DNA of 64,000 bases from Chlorops oryzae (GCA_020466095.1 CM035807.1:29761176-29825175); one strand, 5' to 3'. Shown: positions 20,606 to 33,250, counted from the first letter of the stretch. Numbers and translations are program-made. Notes: generated from the letters alone by a model not told the origin.

Positions 20606-20770
20606 TATTTACGTTATGTTATGTCTTTGTTATGTTATGTTTACGTTAAATACATAAAAATTTATAATATGTTATGTTGTGTTATGTTATGTTACGTTAT
20701 GTTATGTTATTTTATGTTATGTTAAACTATAATATGTTTTACTATGTTAGGCTATGTTATAAAATGTTAA
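20606..20770. repeat. TTATG satellite, right block
   Basis: Continuation of the 18842-19218 array after the mariner; ends before CATAACTGATTGCAGC. Confidence 0.85.
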
Positions 20771-21029
20771 TCTTTGCCATAACTGATTGCAGCTGCAGTG
20801 TGGTATATTGAATTGATTTGGAGGGTAGCAAAAATTAGAATCATTAGTGAATTAAAAATATTGAAAGGCAATTCATTATAAGTACCCCAAAAAACAAAAA
20901 AAAAAAATATTATTTTCTTTGGATTTCGCCCCGAACTCCGAGTACGGTGAACTTGCCTAGGAATTCTACATACAATTTAATAAGCAGTTCAATCATACTC
21001 CCGCTCGGACATTTGTACTGCAGTTGCGT

Positions 21030-21895
21030 GAAGTTTTCTTTTTATCTTTTTTTGAACTTTATTATTAATTAAAATTATTTCAATTAAGTGAAAACTTGCT
21101 ACTGTGTTTCTGCTGCTGTTGCAGATAAGAATTTTGCTGATTCCGCTTGTATAAGTTTCGAGTGCTGCTGTGCTCACGATGTCTAGTGTAAAGCGAAAAA
21201 AGTACGAAAGTAAATTTGAATTTCTTTGTCGAAACAAAGGAAAATAGGGACTTTGCGTGCAAATTGTGCGAAACTTTCTGCACAACTTTCCCCCTCAAGT
21301 CATAATACAGAAAGGGAGAGGAAAATACAAGTGAGAAAAAAATCTCCCTTTGTTTTCCTCTTTAATTCTTTTCTTGTTCCTTTTCTTTTCCTACTGATTT
21401 TTATATTAATTACAACGCGTTAAAATGAAACTTTTGTTCTTTTCGTGCTTAATAAAGCAGAAAAGCGTTGTAGCAAGAAGGATCCATGAAGCCGGGTAAC
21501 ATGAGAAAGCATAAAAAAAGTTTTAATTTTTAACACTAAAAATTGAATCATGGACGAGATGAGCATTTAAAGTTGTTGCTTCTAAGCTTTGGTTACATCA
21601 AAATTCAATTGTTATCTTGATTCATAAGCGGGCATTAAGTAAACGTTCGTCTCGGGGATTCATTTATTTTTTTCCGGTGATGAAGAATGGAAACTTCTCT
21701 GAGGTTTCACTGGCGGACTAAAGTGCCTTGTGGGTTATGAGCTACATAATATGAGTTACAAAAGAAAATACTATAAAAAAAATTAAGCATACTTTTGGGA
21801 TTTCAAGTGTTAATGCAGGGGTGACCATGTTTCATGATGGGGACTAGATATCAGCCTGGAGATAATTTTTGAAGTCAGCCCAAAAGGAATACTCA
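21030..21895 (-). mobile_element. Second, truncated mariner fragment
   Basis: Shares a co-linear block with 19440-20270 in the same orientation, for example CTTTGTCGAAAC, AAAATAGGGAC, CTTTTCCTACTG and GCTTTGGTTACATC. It has many small indels and neither recognisable terminal repeat. It is a sibling of the neighbouring copy or a local duplication; not coding. Confidence 0.65.
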
Positions 21896-23853
21896 TACCA
21901 ATCCCAACTCGGCTTTAAACCAAAATATGTCTTATAATGGTAGGTACACACTAAATTTTGAAGATTATATGACCATTTTCACTGAAACCGAATTCAGTTG
22001 CCTCTTTCAGGATAATTGAAATCAATTCATTTTCGTCAAACGATTTCCTTTTCGATCGAGTCCAGAATTAGTTTTCGTCATTTAAATACAGGCGATTGTT
22101 TCAACTCACCTGACTTTCTTCAGCCCCTCTAATTCTTCATTAAGCTGCAGGAAAAACTGTACTGAGAAGATTGGTGGTCAGGGGCTTTCTACAAAGGGGC
22201 CCTTTTGAGTATTGTAGAAGGTATGTGGAAAAAGTTTTCAACCACATTGCATCGAATTGAGGAATTCAACACCCGAGGAAACTTTTCCTTAATTCATCTC
22301 TCTACAAGACGCGGGTTATAGGTCAGCGGTCATTTTTCTATTTAAGCACTTAATGCTGTATGGAACTCGAAGACTTTTTCATTAGATTTTAATTGGGTTG
22401 TTTTATTGTCATTATTTGATCATTCTATCACAGTTATTTGTAAAGTTTCATAGTTTGATCTACTTTCCACTTTCATTGCATCCCTAAGTCCTTGAAAGTT
22501 GTCGGGAACTATAAATCCTACCCCATTGATGATTGAAGATTCCTGAGACTCAAACACTTCAAAAACGAGTATCCAAATACTTATAAAACAAATTGAATTT
22601 AAGTGGAAGCTCTTTAAGGCGGCGGCGGCGATGGAAATTTCCTCGAAAGCCAGAGCTCTTGTTGAAATCTGTTGCCGTTTCCCTCACGAATTGATGTTAA
22701 AAAGCGTAATAAAATTTTTGAAAAGCCTTTTGTGTGTGGCCGTAATTTTTTATTTACCCTAATTTTTTAACATTATAACAAATGGCACTTAATTGCGACA
22801 AATTACTTCGCAAAGGCCCGCGAGTCGACTCACATCCGGCGGCCGTTCTTTATCATATTGCCGCGCTTACTTTTGTCTAAAATTTTTTCAATATAATTTT
22901 TTACTTTGGCGATGGAAGGTTTTTGCTTCGTTCATTTTTTTTTTGTGCCACGTTATCAACGGCTCAGGCAGTCGTTCGTTCCATTCGTTTATTCGTTCTA
23001 TCATTCGAAGAACGACTTTTTACCCTCATTACCGTGGTGAGTGATATCGCCAATTCGCTTGCGGTTGGCCGCCATTGTTGTCTGTTGTGCTGCTGCTGGT
23101 GCTGGTGCTGCTGCTGTTTTAGCCCGAGACAGCACCAAAGAGTTAAACGGCTGAAGGCAGAACACATTTATTTTACAATTTAACTAAAGACCGCAATACA
23201 TCGCGCAAAGACGCACGAACGTATACACACTATGCAATGCACACATACCACACCGTACACACACACAACACACACACACACTCAATGCTGGGGAGCCAAT
23301 TGGCAAAAGCTCAAACGTTAACAGTAGAACAAAGACGAAAATAAATTGCCACACTTTCGCGGTGAAGCATTTTGAATATTAAATACTAAATAGGAACTCG
23401 GTCGAGAGGCCGAGAGCTCGAGCTGGAAGACGATTCGAGCCGGATAAGCGTGCATCGACCGTGTATTGTGTATTTATAATACATCGGCAATAAAACATTC
23501 GGCTGACAAGCATCGACGCCTGTGTAAGGCACAAGGATAACCAGAAAGGGTCCGACAGACCGCCAGAAGTGGAGAGTGTGTTGCTTTGATGGATTTGCAT
23601 GGGCTGGCGTTATTTTTTTTATTTTATTTTTTTTTTTTTGAGCATGGCAAAGGTCAACAAATTTATAATTTAATGCACCGGAAATGGGCTTTTGTCTTAT
23701 CTTCTTTGATACATACACACAATCGCACATGCAGACGAAGAGTTTTGCTCCTGCCCGGTTTGGGTTGACATATATATACACATACATTTATATCTACAGA
23801 TATATATGTATGGGAATTTGTGCTTTTTTATTCGCCGTGAGATAAATGGATTG
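21896..23853. other. Unassigned DNA with CTG-type simple repeats
   Basis: Contains (GGC)4 near 22620, a CTGCTGCTGGTGCTGGTG tract at about 23089-23115 and CA-rich sequence at 23200-23282. This composition is common in fly 5' UTRs and introns, but I cannot support a gene. Confidence 0.4.
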
Positions 23854-24021
23854 CAACCTCAGTCCTGGGCTAACCTTTTTGTATTCACTTAACTCCTGTC
23901 CGTCCTCAGAATGATTCAGTTTGCTAAGTGAGCGCTTGAGATTAGAGAGTGCCTTCCGACATTTGCACCTTCGGTGTTGCTGGCAATTCTTGTCAAAGGA
24001 TTTGCTGCACGCGAAGCTCAT
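23854..24021 (-). CDS. Possible small Cys/Lys-rich exon (low confidence)
   Basis: From the ATG at 24021 the minus strand encodes CSKSFDKNCQQHRRCKC followed by a basic helical stretch (ALSNLKRSLSKLNHSEDG), then EYKK followed by a weak donor (GTTAGC) near 23873. No family recognised. It could be chance; it overlaps the region where a plus-strand exon is proposed downstream. Confidence 0.2.
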
Positions 24022-24196
24022 TCAGATCGGAGGAGCTGATAGGAAAGTGTCAAAGCTAGCCAAATTTACACTAACATATCATATCGAATATGTGTTATGT
24101 GTGTGTGTGTGTGTATATGGTGCGGTGTTGAAATTTGTGAATGAATTGAAGGCAATAAGTCTTAAATATTGCGTAAATGGTTTTTGAGTTTTTCAG

Positions 24197-24442
24197 TTTA
24201 AAGGAAATCTCTTCAAAGCTCCTTGCATCGCACTAATTAAGTTTAAGAGATTCTTTGAAAGCATGCTGAATCGACCTAGAGCATCGGGACTTAATAATCT
24301 CGCAAAAATCGTTGAGCAGCGTGCAGCTAAGCCCGAAGAAGACCAACACCCACGCACCAATAATTCGGAAGGAATACAGCACTATAAGCATAGTGATTTG
24401 GCCCCCGAAGCCGATTTTGACAAAAGTTGTTTGAATGTTTAG
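24197..24442 (+). CDS. Possible 3'-terminal coding exon
   Basis: A good 3' splice acceptor (TTTTTGAGTTTTTCAG) ends at 24196. From 24197 the frame is open for 81 codons to the TAG at 24440-24442, in GC-richer DNA than the surroundings. The product is FKGNLFKAPCIALIKFKR..., then ASGLNNLAKIVEQRAAKPEE, ending DFDKSCLNV: a short amphipathic start and a polar acidic tail. No domain recognised and no upstream exon identified. It may be the last exon of a host gene whose other exons lie outside or in the preceding introns. Confidence 0.4.
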   Translation, partial: FKGNLFKAPCIALIKFKRFFESMLNRPRASGLNNLAKIVEQRAAKPEEDQHPRTNNSEGIQHYKHSDLAPEADFDKSCLNV

Positions 24443-27400
24443 GGCAATGCATAACGTTGAATTTGCGGCAAAGTTAGGTCCACTTTCTCCTATAGACCTT
24501 CTTGAATATTCTTAAAAAATGGGTATTTTTTATAGCAATTAAAAAACATTCATTATATCCGACATTAATAAAAATAGAACGATGATTCAAAAGCTCAAAG
24601 ATAGAAAAATGCACAAAAATATGAAAGAGCTTTGAAGCCGTTTCGCTAAGGCCAAAACATGCTCCTTTGCAAAACTTTGAATTTTTACATGACAATTTTT
24701 CTGTTGTAGTAGAAGTTATACTAACTTAATCAAAATGTATAAAACAGAGTTTTATGACAAGATTAAAAATGTTAAGTTTCATGAAGCTCATCCACCTGGA
24801 ACAACGTTTAAATAAAAAACAAACAAAAAATGTTGCATACTTCTCGGGTATAGCTATATGTATCAATATAATTTTCGGGTGTAGGCATATCAGATGTATT
24901 TATGCAATAAAGCTCAGTCAGGATTGAAAAATTTGCCTAATCCAACGGGAAGATCAAAACCCAATCCAAATTTCCTCTAAATTCGATTAATCATTAATTT
25001 TTTCTCCCATTACGCCCCTCAAAATTCTTTATATCTTGCATTGATATTCTTAATCGAACTTATTAACTCCGGTTTTTTGCGTGGACAACGAAAAAAAAAA
25101 TCAAATATTTTGTAGTCCTATACCTTTGTGAGAGAAGGGGTATAGCGGTTTGGTCGGTAGGAGTCCGGCACATCGGTTTGGTGACATCCTTACTGATGGT
25201 CCATGATGGATTCCACACGCCTCACCCGAGCAAATAAAAAAAAACCCTTTATCGATGGAAATACTCAGAAGGGGATTGCTTACCTGAAAAACTCATCATA
25301 AATCAAACTCCCAAATGGGACTTAAGCGGTTATTGCTCCCAACTCAACAGATAATAGAAACAAAATGGCCTTTTCCAATTAATATGAATAATTTCCATTG
25401 TTCAAATCATCGCAATACATCGCATACTGTCTCAAAGGATGTTTGAAAACAATGAAGAAAAAGGCTGATATGAATTCATTTACCTAAAGAACCCCTCGCT
25501 TTTTTCTCGTCCCCACTCGTAAATGCTCTTGTCTTTTTTCTTTTTGTGGCCCAATAAAAGCTAATAAATACAAAGTAAATTGCAAAATGGCTTCGTTAAT
25601 AATGAATGACATACGAAATGGCCGTGAACACGTATGGAATATCGAAAGAATGAGATAATAATAAACTAAATAATAAAGAGTGTGTCTACGATGAGAGATA
25701 TCAATAAATTGATTAAATATCATTTGATGTCAATGCATTGCCGTCAAAAAACCAAGAAGTAGGGTGTCCTTTATTTCTGTTCTATATGTATGTATGACTT
25801 GTGCGTGAGCATGTGCGCGGGGTTGTGCGATATTGATTCCAATACCCATGGGGGAGTGCAAAAAACAAAAGAATTATTGAGCTTTTTGTTTGAGCAATTA
25901 TGGAATAAACGCTATGCTTACGAGTCATACGAACAACCCAGATGGAAATGTCATTTGTTGGGTCACTTTCACCAAGTACTTAATTTAAGCAGCAGTTGAG
26001 TTTTTCTTAGCGAACGCTAAAGAATCGAGGTGTTGAGTCTTAGTCCGAGAATAAGGTGTTTCTTTCAATGAAGGGGCTACACATGATTTGAGAATCTTAT
26101 CTTTAGCTTCTATTGCTTACTCCATAAGAAGTCTTATCACAAAGGACCGCCGCGAAATTCTTCAGGGGACCTAAGTTATCTTAAATACATATCTATAGTG
26201 CTGCCTTATAGCCTTTTCTACTGTTTTCGGGACAGAAATCCCTTTCGACAGGACGGACCGGACAAAGCCTGGGAGTACGTGGTCGACTGGCTTTGGTTTT
26301 GAGATAAAAAAGCTTATAACAGAATGGCTTATAGTTTCGTAGCCTGTGTCTATCATGACATGCTCTACTGGGTTTGTTTGCCCAAGTTGTCAGCAAAAAC
26401 AATGATAATGTTTCTTTCTCTGAAGTATAGATCGTTTATTTCATATCTTTTATATGGGTTTTTTTTTCTGAATGTCTTCTATTTTATTTTTGTAATACGA
26501 GTATGAAATGAAATATCTCTCGATTTTCCGATAAACAACATCTCATAAAATAACAAAAAAAATTATTGTATTTAATAGATGGAAATATGAACACCATGCA
26601 AAGAGATGAAGAATATTGGCAGACATTGTGAAAAGCTTATATTTTAAGTGAAATTTTTTACCTTCTTTGGGCATCTCTTTAGCATTTTGTGTCATAGCTT
26701 AAGTTTCTAAGAAAGTACACGGGTCACAATTTTATAATAGATGAGGACAGGGGCTTTATGCATATTAAATCTATATCGCGACCATAGATTGTGTGTTGGT
26801 TTGTCTGTTAGGGTCCTGGAATTTTTGAGCAGTTTTCGAACCACCAAAATCACTCCCTGCGCACGCTCCTATCTGAGGATCGGAAGGGCTGATTTCACTC
26901 TACACAATATTACCTTATGACGGGCATGAGCCACATTGAAAGCAGGTATACTTAAGTATTTCTCTAAGCATAGGTCCTAGTGTCACAGACGTAATAGGGA
27001 TCTACCTATTATTTCAAATAGTTGAATATTGACACAGCGCCAGAGTGCGGCTTCCTGCTGACTAATAAAATTTTGACCCGAACAAAAAATAAATTTTAAG
27101 GTTTCGTTTTTTGTTTTTTCAATTGATCCATCTTCTTTGCTCTCTGTACATTAGCATGTTTTGGCTGCTGTTACTCCATCGAATCGGGCCAACTAATGAT
27201 GATTGAACGCTTTCCGTTGGACTATATTACATAGCAAACATGTGGTTAGAGCACACACAATGTAATGACTGTACGAGACTCTCGATGTGAACTACTACAC
27301 TCCGTGTTGTCTATGCTATGCCACCTCTTCCCCCTCTCGACCCACGTCGACGCTTTGCGAGAATGCAAATTTCCGTATTTTTGAGTAACGTACAGCCCCG

Positions 27401-27943
27401 CACTGGGCACGGGAGTTGCTTACTATTTGGCTGGGGTAAATTGCGAAGCGCTTTACGCTCTAACGCTCCACATGACGTCGCATATTAAGTTTTAAAGCAT
27501 ATTCAGCATTAAAAGGATTAAGAGCGTAAGTACTAGTTAGTATTTCGATGACAGATAAATTCACGTTGTCCTCGTCCCCGCGCTTGTTTATTTAGCAGCA
27601 ATTAGAGTGAGCATATGCATGAAGCGGAGTACTTTCCGCGAACTTAAGATCGATGTTGGGTGCGCATGTGTGTGCCTGTCTGTCTGCAAGTATCTGTTCC
27701 GTGTTATTTACAAGAGCTAGAGGTATTGTTGTCTGAGTTTGCGGTGAGATTTTAAATGCTGATAAGAATCTAGAAAAAAAAATACCTTCAATCTTGTATA
27801 AAGTTTTTTAGTCATGGAAGCTTATGAGGGCGATTTTTATGTTTTCCCCGCGATGTTTCTGACTTTTAATGCCACGAACAAGATTTTCCAGTTTTGTGAA
27901 ATGTTAAGAAAAAACCAAAAGGACCTTCCGAAAAGACCATCAA
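24443..27943. other. Unassigned DNA
   Basis: No convincing gene. Fragments resembling GGGTATA repeats occur at 24830-24920 and 25110-25180. A patch at 26180-26390 has short frames on minus (KPKPVDHVLPGFVRSVL) that might be an old retroelement piece, and 27290-27480 is GC-richer with no ORF. Confidence 0.4.
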
Positions 27944-28123
27944 ATGGCTGGCGTCAAAGAAGATTTAATAGCAGTGGATCTCAGAAAACCAGATGCAAAC
28001 ACCATCATGGAAAGTTTGGGCATTGTTTTTTTTCCAAGAAAACCGGACGCTTGTGTAGGTAGAGGAAAAAGGACGTTAATGCCTAATTCATTGCGGAGTG
28101 AAATCGCCCCAAATGAAAAGTGA
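27944..28123 (+). CDS. Small ORF of unknown status
   Basis: 59 codons, MAGVKEDLIAVDLRKPDANT through IAPNEK, TGA at 28121-28123. Protein-like content (SLGIVFFPRKPDACVGRGKR) but no domain, no clear promoter and no conserved neighbour. An overlapping frame upstream (KKPKGPSEKTIKWLA) hints at a decayed longer frame. Chance is a real alternative. Confidence 0.2.
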   Translation: MAGVKEDLIAVDLRKPDANTIMESLGIVFFPRKPDACVGRGKRTLMPNSLRSEIAPNEK

Positions 28124-28339
28124 ATTTCGAATGCGGTTGATAAAAGAAAAACATAAACAGGCGAATTCTGCGATAAGACTGAAATAAAAGGGCAATATAA
28201 AAATACACACGTGCGATTTATAGATAATTCTCCGTACGGCACACGATGGTGCCGTTTCATACAATATTTGGGGGAAAAAATAGAAAAAGTAGTCCAATGA
28301 TAATACAAATCGACATACTCGCTTTTCTATATCCAATTA

Positions 28340-28600
28340 GGAAATAAAAAAAAAATTGGTCCGCATTGGTGCGATTTGGTCCGAATTGGTCGGACCCTAG
28401 GGGTACCTCCGATAGACCTATAGTTATAGCTTTGTATGGGAGCTACCTCTAAAAGTCAATTGATTTAATCCGAACTCAGTCAGAATGTTGGCTATGACAA
28501 AATATGGACGGGTGCCAAAAAGTTTTGAAATCGGTCAGACCCTAGGGATAGTTCGCTTAGATTCATGATGTAAGCAAATAATGGAAGACGGAAACGGAAA
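28340..28600. repeat. Dispersed repeat fragment with GGACCCTAGGG words
   Basis: Repeated GTCGGACCCTAGG / GTCAGACCCTAGGG and TTGGTCCG words and a GCTTTGTATGGGAGCTACCT block typical of dipteran interspersed repeats. Family not identified; ends unclear. Confidence 0.4.
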
Positions 28601-28848
28601 CCGGAAGTTTTAACTCCTTTATTTTTTAAAGCTTTTTGTTTCGCTCATATCTATTAAGGCACTTACATTAGCCAGCCTGCTAAGCCTTTTTTTTAAAGCA
28701 TTCCGTCCATATTCACGCTGCTAAGTAACATGGAAATATTCATGCCTTCCTACCGTATAATTTATAACTGACTTCACAACTGACTTTTTATATGGCGAAA
28801 TATAACATCTTAGCAAAATAAATTTTTAGATATTACTTAGTCAAGTTA

Positions 28849-29105
28849 TGTAGCGTAGGGGATGCGTGCTATGCTGTTGATCCCATGGTCCGAGGTTCGA
28901 TTCCCGGCACAGGCGAAACGGAGTGTAATGTTCCAAAGCCTTGCAGTGGTTTTTCAAAAATCGCATGTTAGCGGCACAGTACATAATAAGAAAGACTTAC
29001 ACTCACACAAACGCAAGGAAAACCCCCGTGGTATCACAATGGGCCGGTAAATGGCCTCAGTGGCGTCCACTGCAACATACATATATACATACATACATAC
29101 ATAGT
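28849..29105 (+). mobile_element. tRNA-headed SINE with (CATA)n tail
   Basis: The head has an A-box-like TAGCGTAGGGG (28851-28861) and a B-box GGTTCGATTCC (28894-28904), spaced as in a tRNA. A body of about 165 bp follows (AAGAAAGACTTACACTC, GGCCGGTAAATGGCC) and ends in a CATACATACATA tail. This is the standard layout of an insect tRNA-derived SINE. No target duplication was resolved. Confidence 0.7.
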
Positions 29106-29289
29106 CAAACTATTCTCTATCAAACTGCATCGCTAGATTTTTGAAACGCAATAGTCAAAAAATTGACTTTTTTCCACTGCTGCACCACTGCGCGGCACAC
29201 AGTGACTTAGAAAAGGGGGATTGAAGTAATATTTGCTTTTCAAATAGTTTCCGTTATTATGTTGGTACGAGCGACATTCTCTTCTAACA

Positions 29290-30175
29290 GAAAACAAGTA
29301 AGGGTGTTATAGTCAGGCGAGCCTGACAATAGAGAACCCGACACAGACACACATGTTCAAATAGTTTTTCATATCAAGAGTTATTTAATGCCATAAGGGG
29401 CCCCATATACCGACTTTTGTTTATATGTATATGAAAACTGCCCGTTTGCCACGCACACTTTTGCAATTTTTGTTTAATTATAATCGGAGGCTTAAATATA
29501 CGCCAAAAAATAAGTTTCATTATAACATTTCGAAAAAGTCCGACTTTGAGGAAGTTTTGGGATTTTTGTGGCAGACCCTAGTACTGGAGGTACCCTTAAT
29601 AATGGACCGATCAAGAGAATTTTTCGGAACGATGCTTATGGCTACAAAGGAAGCATAAGTCCCAAATTTTATTCAAGTCCCATTTGAATTTCGGGTGTAG
29701 AGGACAATTTTCGAAAAACGCCCTTCTGCCACGCCCACTTTAAAAATTTTTGGAAATCGTATTACTTGTCTTGAAACACGTTCAAATATCAAATTTCAAT
29801 ATCAATTTAAAATATGTTGAAAAACTTCGATTTTAGAGCAGTTTTTGTGATTTTCGTAACAGACCCTAGTACTGGAGGTACCCCTAAAAATGGTCCGATC
29901 GGGTCCACTCTCGAACTTGTTCTTACTCATGTCCTTGTTAGCACGCGTACCAAATTTTGTCGAGATAGCTCAACTCCTTCGATAAGATAACTGTATACAG
30001 ACAGACGGGCAGACGGACAGACAGACAGACAGACGGACATGTTTAAATCGAATCTCCTGGTGACGCTGATCATTTCTATATTTATTTTGTATTGTCTATC
30101 TCGACTGGTTCTGGGTGTTACACACAACCACACAAACGCAATATACCCTCGACATAGAGTGTGTCGGGTATAAAA
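29290..30175 (-). mobile_element. GGGTATA repeat family A, long copy
   Basis: Inverted relative to 11800-12735. Starts near AAGTAAGGGTGTTATAGTC and ends GTGTGTCGGGTATAAAAAG. It contains the TACTGGAGGTACC block twice, an AGAC/ACGG array (29999-30040) and ACACAACCACACAAACGC near its end. Several weak frames inside (e.g. 29425-29658) lack any domain. Confidence 0.7.
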
Positions 30176-30721
30176 AGCCAGCAACGTCACTGTCTACGGA
30201 GCGAAATCATTCGCAAGAGGATTCGACGCTTTGCACCTATTTTTTTTTTTATTGTTGTTTCTGTTCCGAAGTAATAAAGCATGAAAATCGCTTTTATGGA
30301 GCAATGGGATCCGCTGATTTGTATTTCCAATCATAATAGTCCGTTGAATGAAAAAATTCGCCAGTTATCTTTTCGACAAAAATGAAGCAATTTGAATTGA
30401 GCACAAAAAAAAAAAAACAAGGAGGAACAAATAAATCCGGCAAAAAGTTGAAGAGAAGTGGAAATTCATGGAAGTCCTTCTGGTTTAAATTTATTCGCAC
30501 GATTTTGTTTGCTTTTATTTCTATTTCTATTTATGCTTTTCTATTTTTGATGTTTTTGATTTCATTTTTAACGAACTACACACGTTGTTTGAACAATTGT
30601 CAGATCCACATGGCAATTCGAATAATTGTTGCTCGATTATTTGAATTGCTTTTAAGTTGCGCAACAAATTTGCGATTGTAGTCCACCAATTGCGGAGTTA
30701 TTAAACGAAAATCGCAGCTCA

Positions 30722-30752
30722 CAAGCGCTCACACACACACACACACACACAC

Positions 30753-30792
<40 letters not shown>

Positions 30793-30812
30793 ACAACACA
30801 CCACCACACACA
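30722..30812. repeat. (CA)n microsatellite
   Basis: About 90 bp of CA dinucleotides with a few interruptions. Confidence 0.95.
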
Positions 30813-31079
30813 CGAACATGCCAATTGACATTTTGACATTTTCTGTTCCGGTCGTTCGTGAATAATTCATGTGCATAATTTTTGGGAAGCGAATTTTTCA
30901 TTTAAACTGTTAACCCGAATGTTTAATTGCTAAGTTCAAGCGTATTCGAAGCTCAATCAAAGTTTCACGAACAGTTTCCCGTCATTTATTTTGAACATGG
31001 AATAGAGAAACATAAATTGGTAGAAATCAAATCAACTTTTTGAAGTTGAAAGCAAAATAAACAAGTTAGAAAACTAAAG

Positions 31080-31535
31080 TCGGTCAAGCCCGACTTCCAT
31101 ACACCCAGAGTACTGAAAATATTGACGCCTTTTCGTACGGAATTTAAAATTTACAGATCTCCATTTGTGGGCGAGTCAATCGGTGGACCACATCCATTCT
31201 CCTAAAACTTTCATTCGTCTTGGTCAATCACTGCTTCGAATTTGAAGCTCTTAGGTCTTTTGCTTCGGAAGTTTGAGAAAAGTGTTCATTGGTGGGGGTG
31301 GCAGAGGGTGGATGTCTCCCTTTTTCACTAAGGATCATATTCGGGGCCCAACATACTTGCGTGCCAAGGTCTGACTTGACTGGTCCAGCCGTTTGGACAG
31401 AGATCCGACGACGGACGGACATGTCTAAATCGATTCAGTTTTCGATTCTGATTAAGAATATGTCTATATCTACGGAGCTTAGTTTTAGCTGTTACAAGAT
31501 TTGCACAGAACTAATGCACCCTGATTACGCTGGGT
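31080..31535 (-). mobile_element. GGGTATA repeat family B, copy 2
   Basis: Inverted relative to 34912-35400: ATTTGTGGGCGAGTC, GGTCCAGCCGTTTGGAC, GATCCGACGACGGACGGACA, GTTACAAGATTTGCACAGAAC, CGCTGGGTATAT. Four copies in the window share the order. Confidence 0.7.
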
Positions 31536-32751
31536 ATATGAACAAAAATGAAAAAAAAAAAATTTTTAGAAATCATTTTTGAAATTTTTGGTCGAAAACT
31601 AATTTATATTCCATTTTAAAAGGTTATTAGAAATGAAAAAAGAAAAAGAATAGAAATGGAATACATTCATACGTTTCATATTCATACGAGAAATCGAACT
31701 GCATCATAATTTTTTTGAGTAATCGGTACGCCTTCATACAAAAATTTTTTTAAAAGTTTTTTTTTTACCATTTTTGGCCCATATCTATGTTTGAATTGAA
31801 GTTTGCTATTCTAAGCTAACACCAAAATGTACTCTGAGATATGCCAAGTAATTGTTACGAAAAACACGGCTGTGATAAAATGCCGCATTAGAGAGCTATA
31901 CCCTTTTAAAACTCAAAAATCATCTACTATTTTTTTTTTAATTTTTAAATTTTTTATATGAAAAATCCCTGAAGTATGCTTCGAAATATTTAAAATACTA
32001 ACAAAAAAAAGTATGAGTTTTGAAATTTGGAAGACTGTTTTATGAGAGGACTCATATATGAGTCTTTTTCGAGCCACCTTGATGATTTAAAAGCGATTGA
32101 TCACATGGAAGATTAAAAGAAAATTCAAAAACGACTCTTCAATATGTTTCACAAAAATGACTCAAAAACGACTCGCAAATGTACCAAATATGACTCGCCA
32201 AGAAGAATCGCGGCTAGGATTTCATTTTCTCCCGACAAAACAGTCATATGCGATCAGAAAACGAGCGCATTTATGATTATTTTAAACAGCCACGCGACTC
32301 GAATTCGAGTCGCTTTTGATCAGAATTTGAATAAAATGTTGGATGGGTAGCTGCAGAAACTTGCACTGCAATGCAAAAGTATTGAAATAAAAAGCAAAAC
32401 ATGAGCCGAAGGTCACAAATTCTAGCGCTCTTAGATAATAAATAGTTTCGCGATTTATCTCTTAATTCTATAAGTAATAAATAAATAAATAAAAAGCAAA
32501 ACCAAAGAGTTGTGAAATGACATGACTAGGGCATCAGAAAGTATTTGAATTCAGTTACAACAACTTTGCTCAAGACACCAAAAGAGCATTCCTTACGGTT
32601 AACGTGATACAGCTTTTTAAAAAAGCTACCGTTTTCCTATTAGCAGCCAACTTGGAAAGAGTAATGATGCAGAATGTACCGTTCTTCCAAGTACTTTCAG
32701 GAAAAAGTCTCAAATCCCACCCCCAAAATGTGTTTCGCACTGTGTTATTAA
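31536..32751. other. Unassigned AT-rich DNA with a CGACTC/GAGTCG cluster
   Basis: Between about 32045 and 32315 the words CGACTC, TGACTC and GAGTCG recur, including the palindrome CGACTCGAATTCGAGTCG near 32295. It resembles the motif-array elements but ends were not found. No gene. Confidence 0.4.
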
Positions 32752-32867
32752 TGTTTAATTTTTAACTTTTCAACTTCGCTAAACTTATTTGCAAAATGTT
32801 AGCAAAAAAAATTTTGCCCCATAAGGTATGCCTTAAATGTATAAAAGTCTACAAAATCCGAGCCCTG
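32752..32867 (+). mobile_element. hAT-type MITE family 2, 5'-truncated copy
   Basis: Matches the right half of 58904-59145: CAACTTCGCTAAACTTATT, GCCCCATAAGGTATGCC and the end AAATCCGAGCCCTG. The left terminal repeat is missing. Confidence 0.6.
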
Positions 32868-33051
32868 TTAATGAGACTAAAATTAAAAGCGAATTTCAGA
32901 AGAAAGAATTAGCAGAGAATCAAGCTCGCTTTGTCCTCTCCTTTTTCTCCTCTTCTCTCCCGCTCCTTCTTTCCTGATCTCCCGCTTTCAAACTCATCGA
33001 TTTTTAAAACCGGACGTATACGTTATGTCTCTGCGTACCCCAGTTGTAAAA

Positions 33052-33250
33052 TTAAGCATGCATGCCCATAGTATTCATGATTCATGCATTCCTTTGCTGC
33101 AAAAAAGCATGCATGCCCGTAGTTTTCATGATTCATGCGTTCCCCTGCTGCAAAAAGCATGCATGCTCGTAGTATTCATGATTCATGTGTTCCTTTGCTG
33201 CAAAAAATCATGCATGCCCGTAGCATTCATGATTCATGCGTTGATAATCA
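33052..33250. repeat. Four tandem ~51-bp repeats in the left arm
   Basis: Each unit reads approximately GCATGCATGCCCGTAGTATT, then CATGATTCATGCGTTCC and TTTGCTGCAAAA. Copies differ by a few substitutions and indels. Confidence 0.85.

Noticed and set aside
30382..30681. 99-codon plus frame with a hydrophobic stretch
   Set aside because: It starts in a poly-A tract, low complexity throughout, and the hydrophobic part is what T-rich DNA gives by chance.
30652..30901. Cys/Val-rich frames on minus
   Set aside because: Translations of the CA/GT microsatellite.
33052..33250. CRISPR-like array
   Set aside because: Repeats are contiguous ~51-bp tandem units without unique spacers, in a eukaryotic genome.
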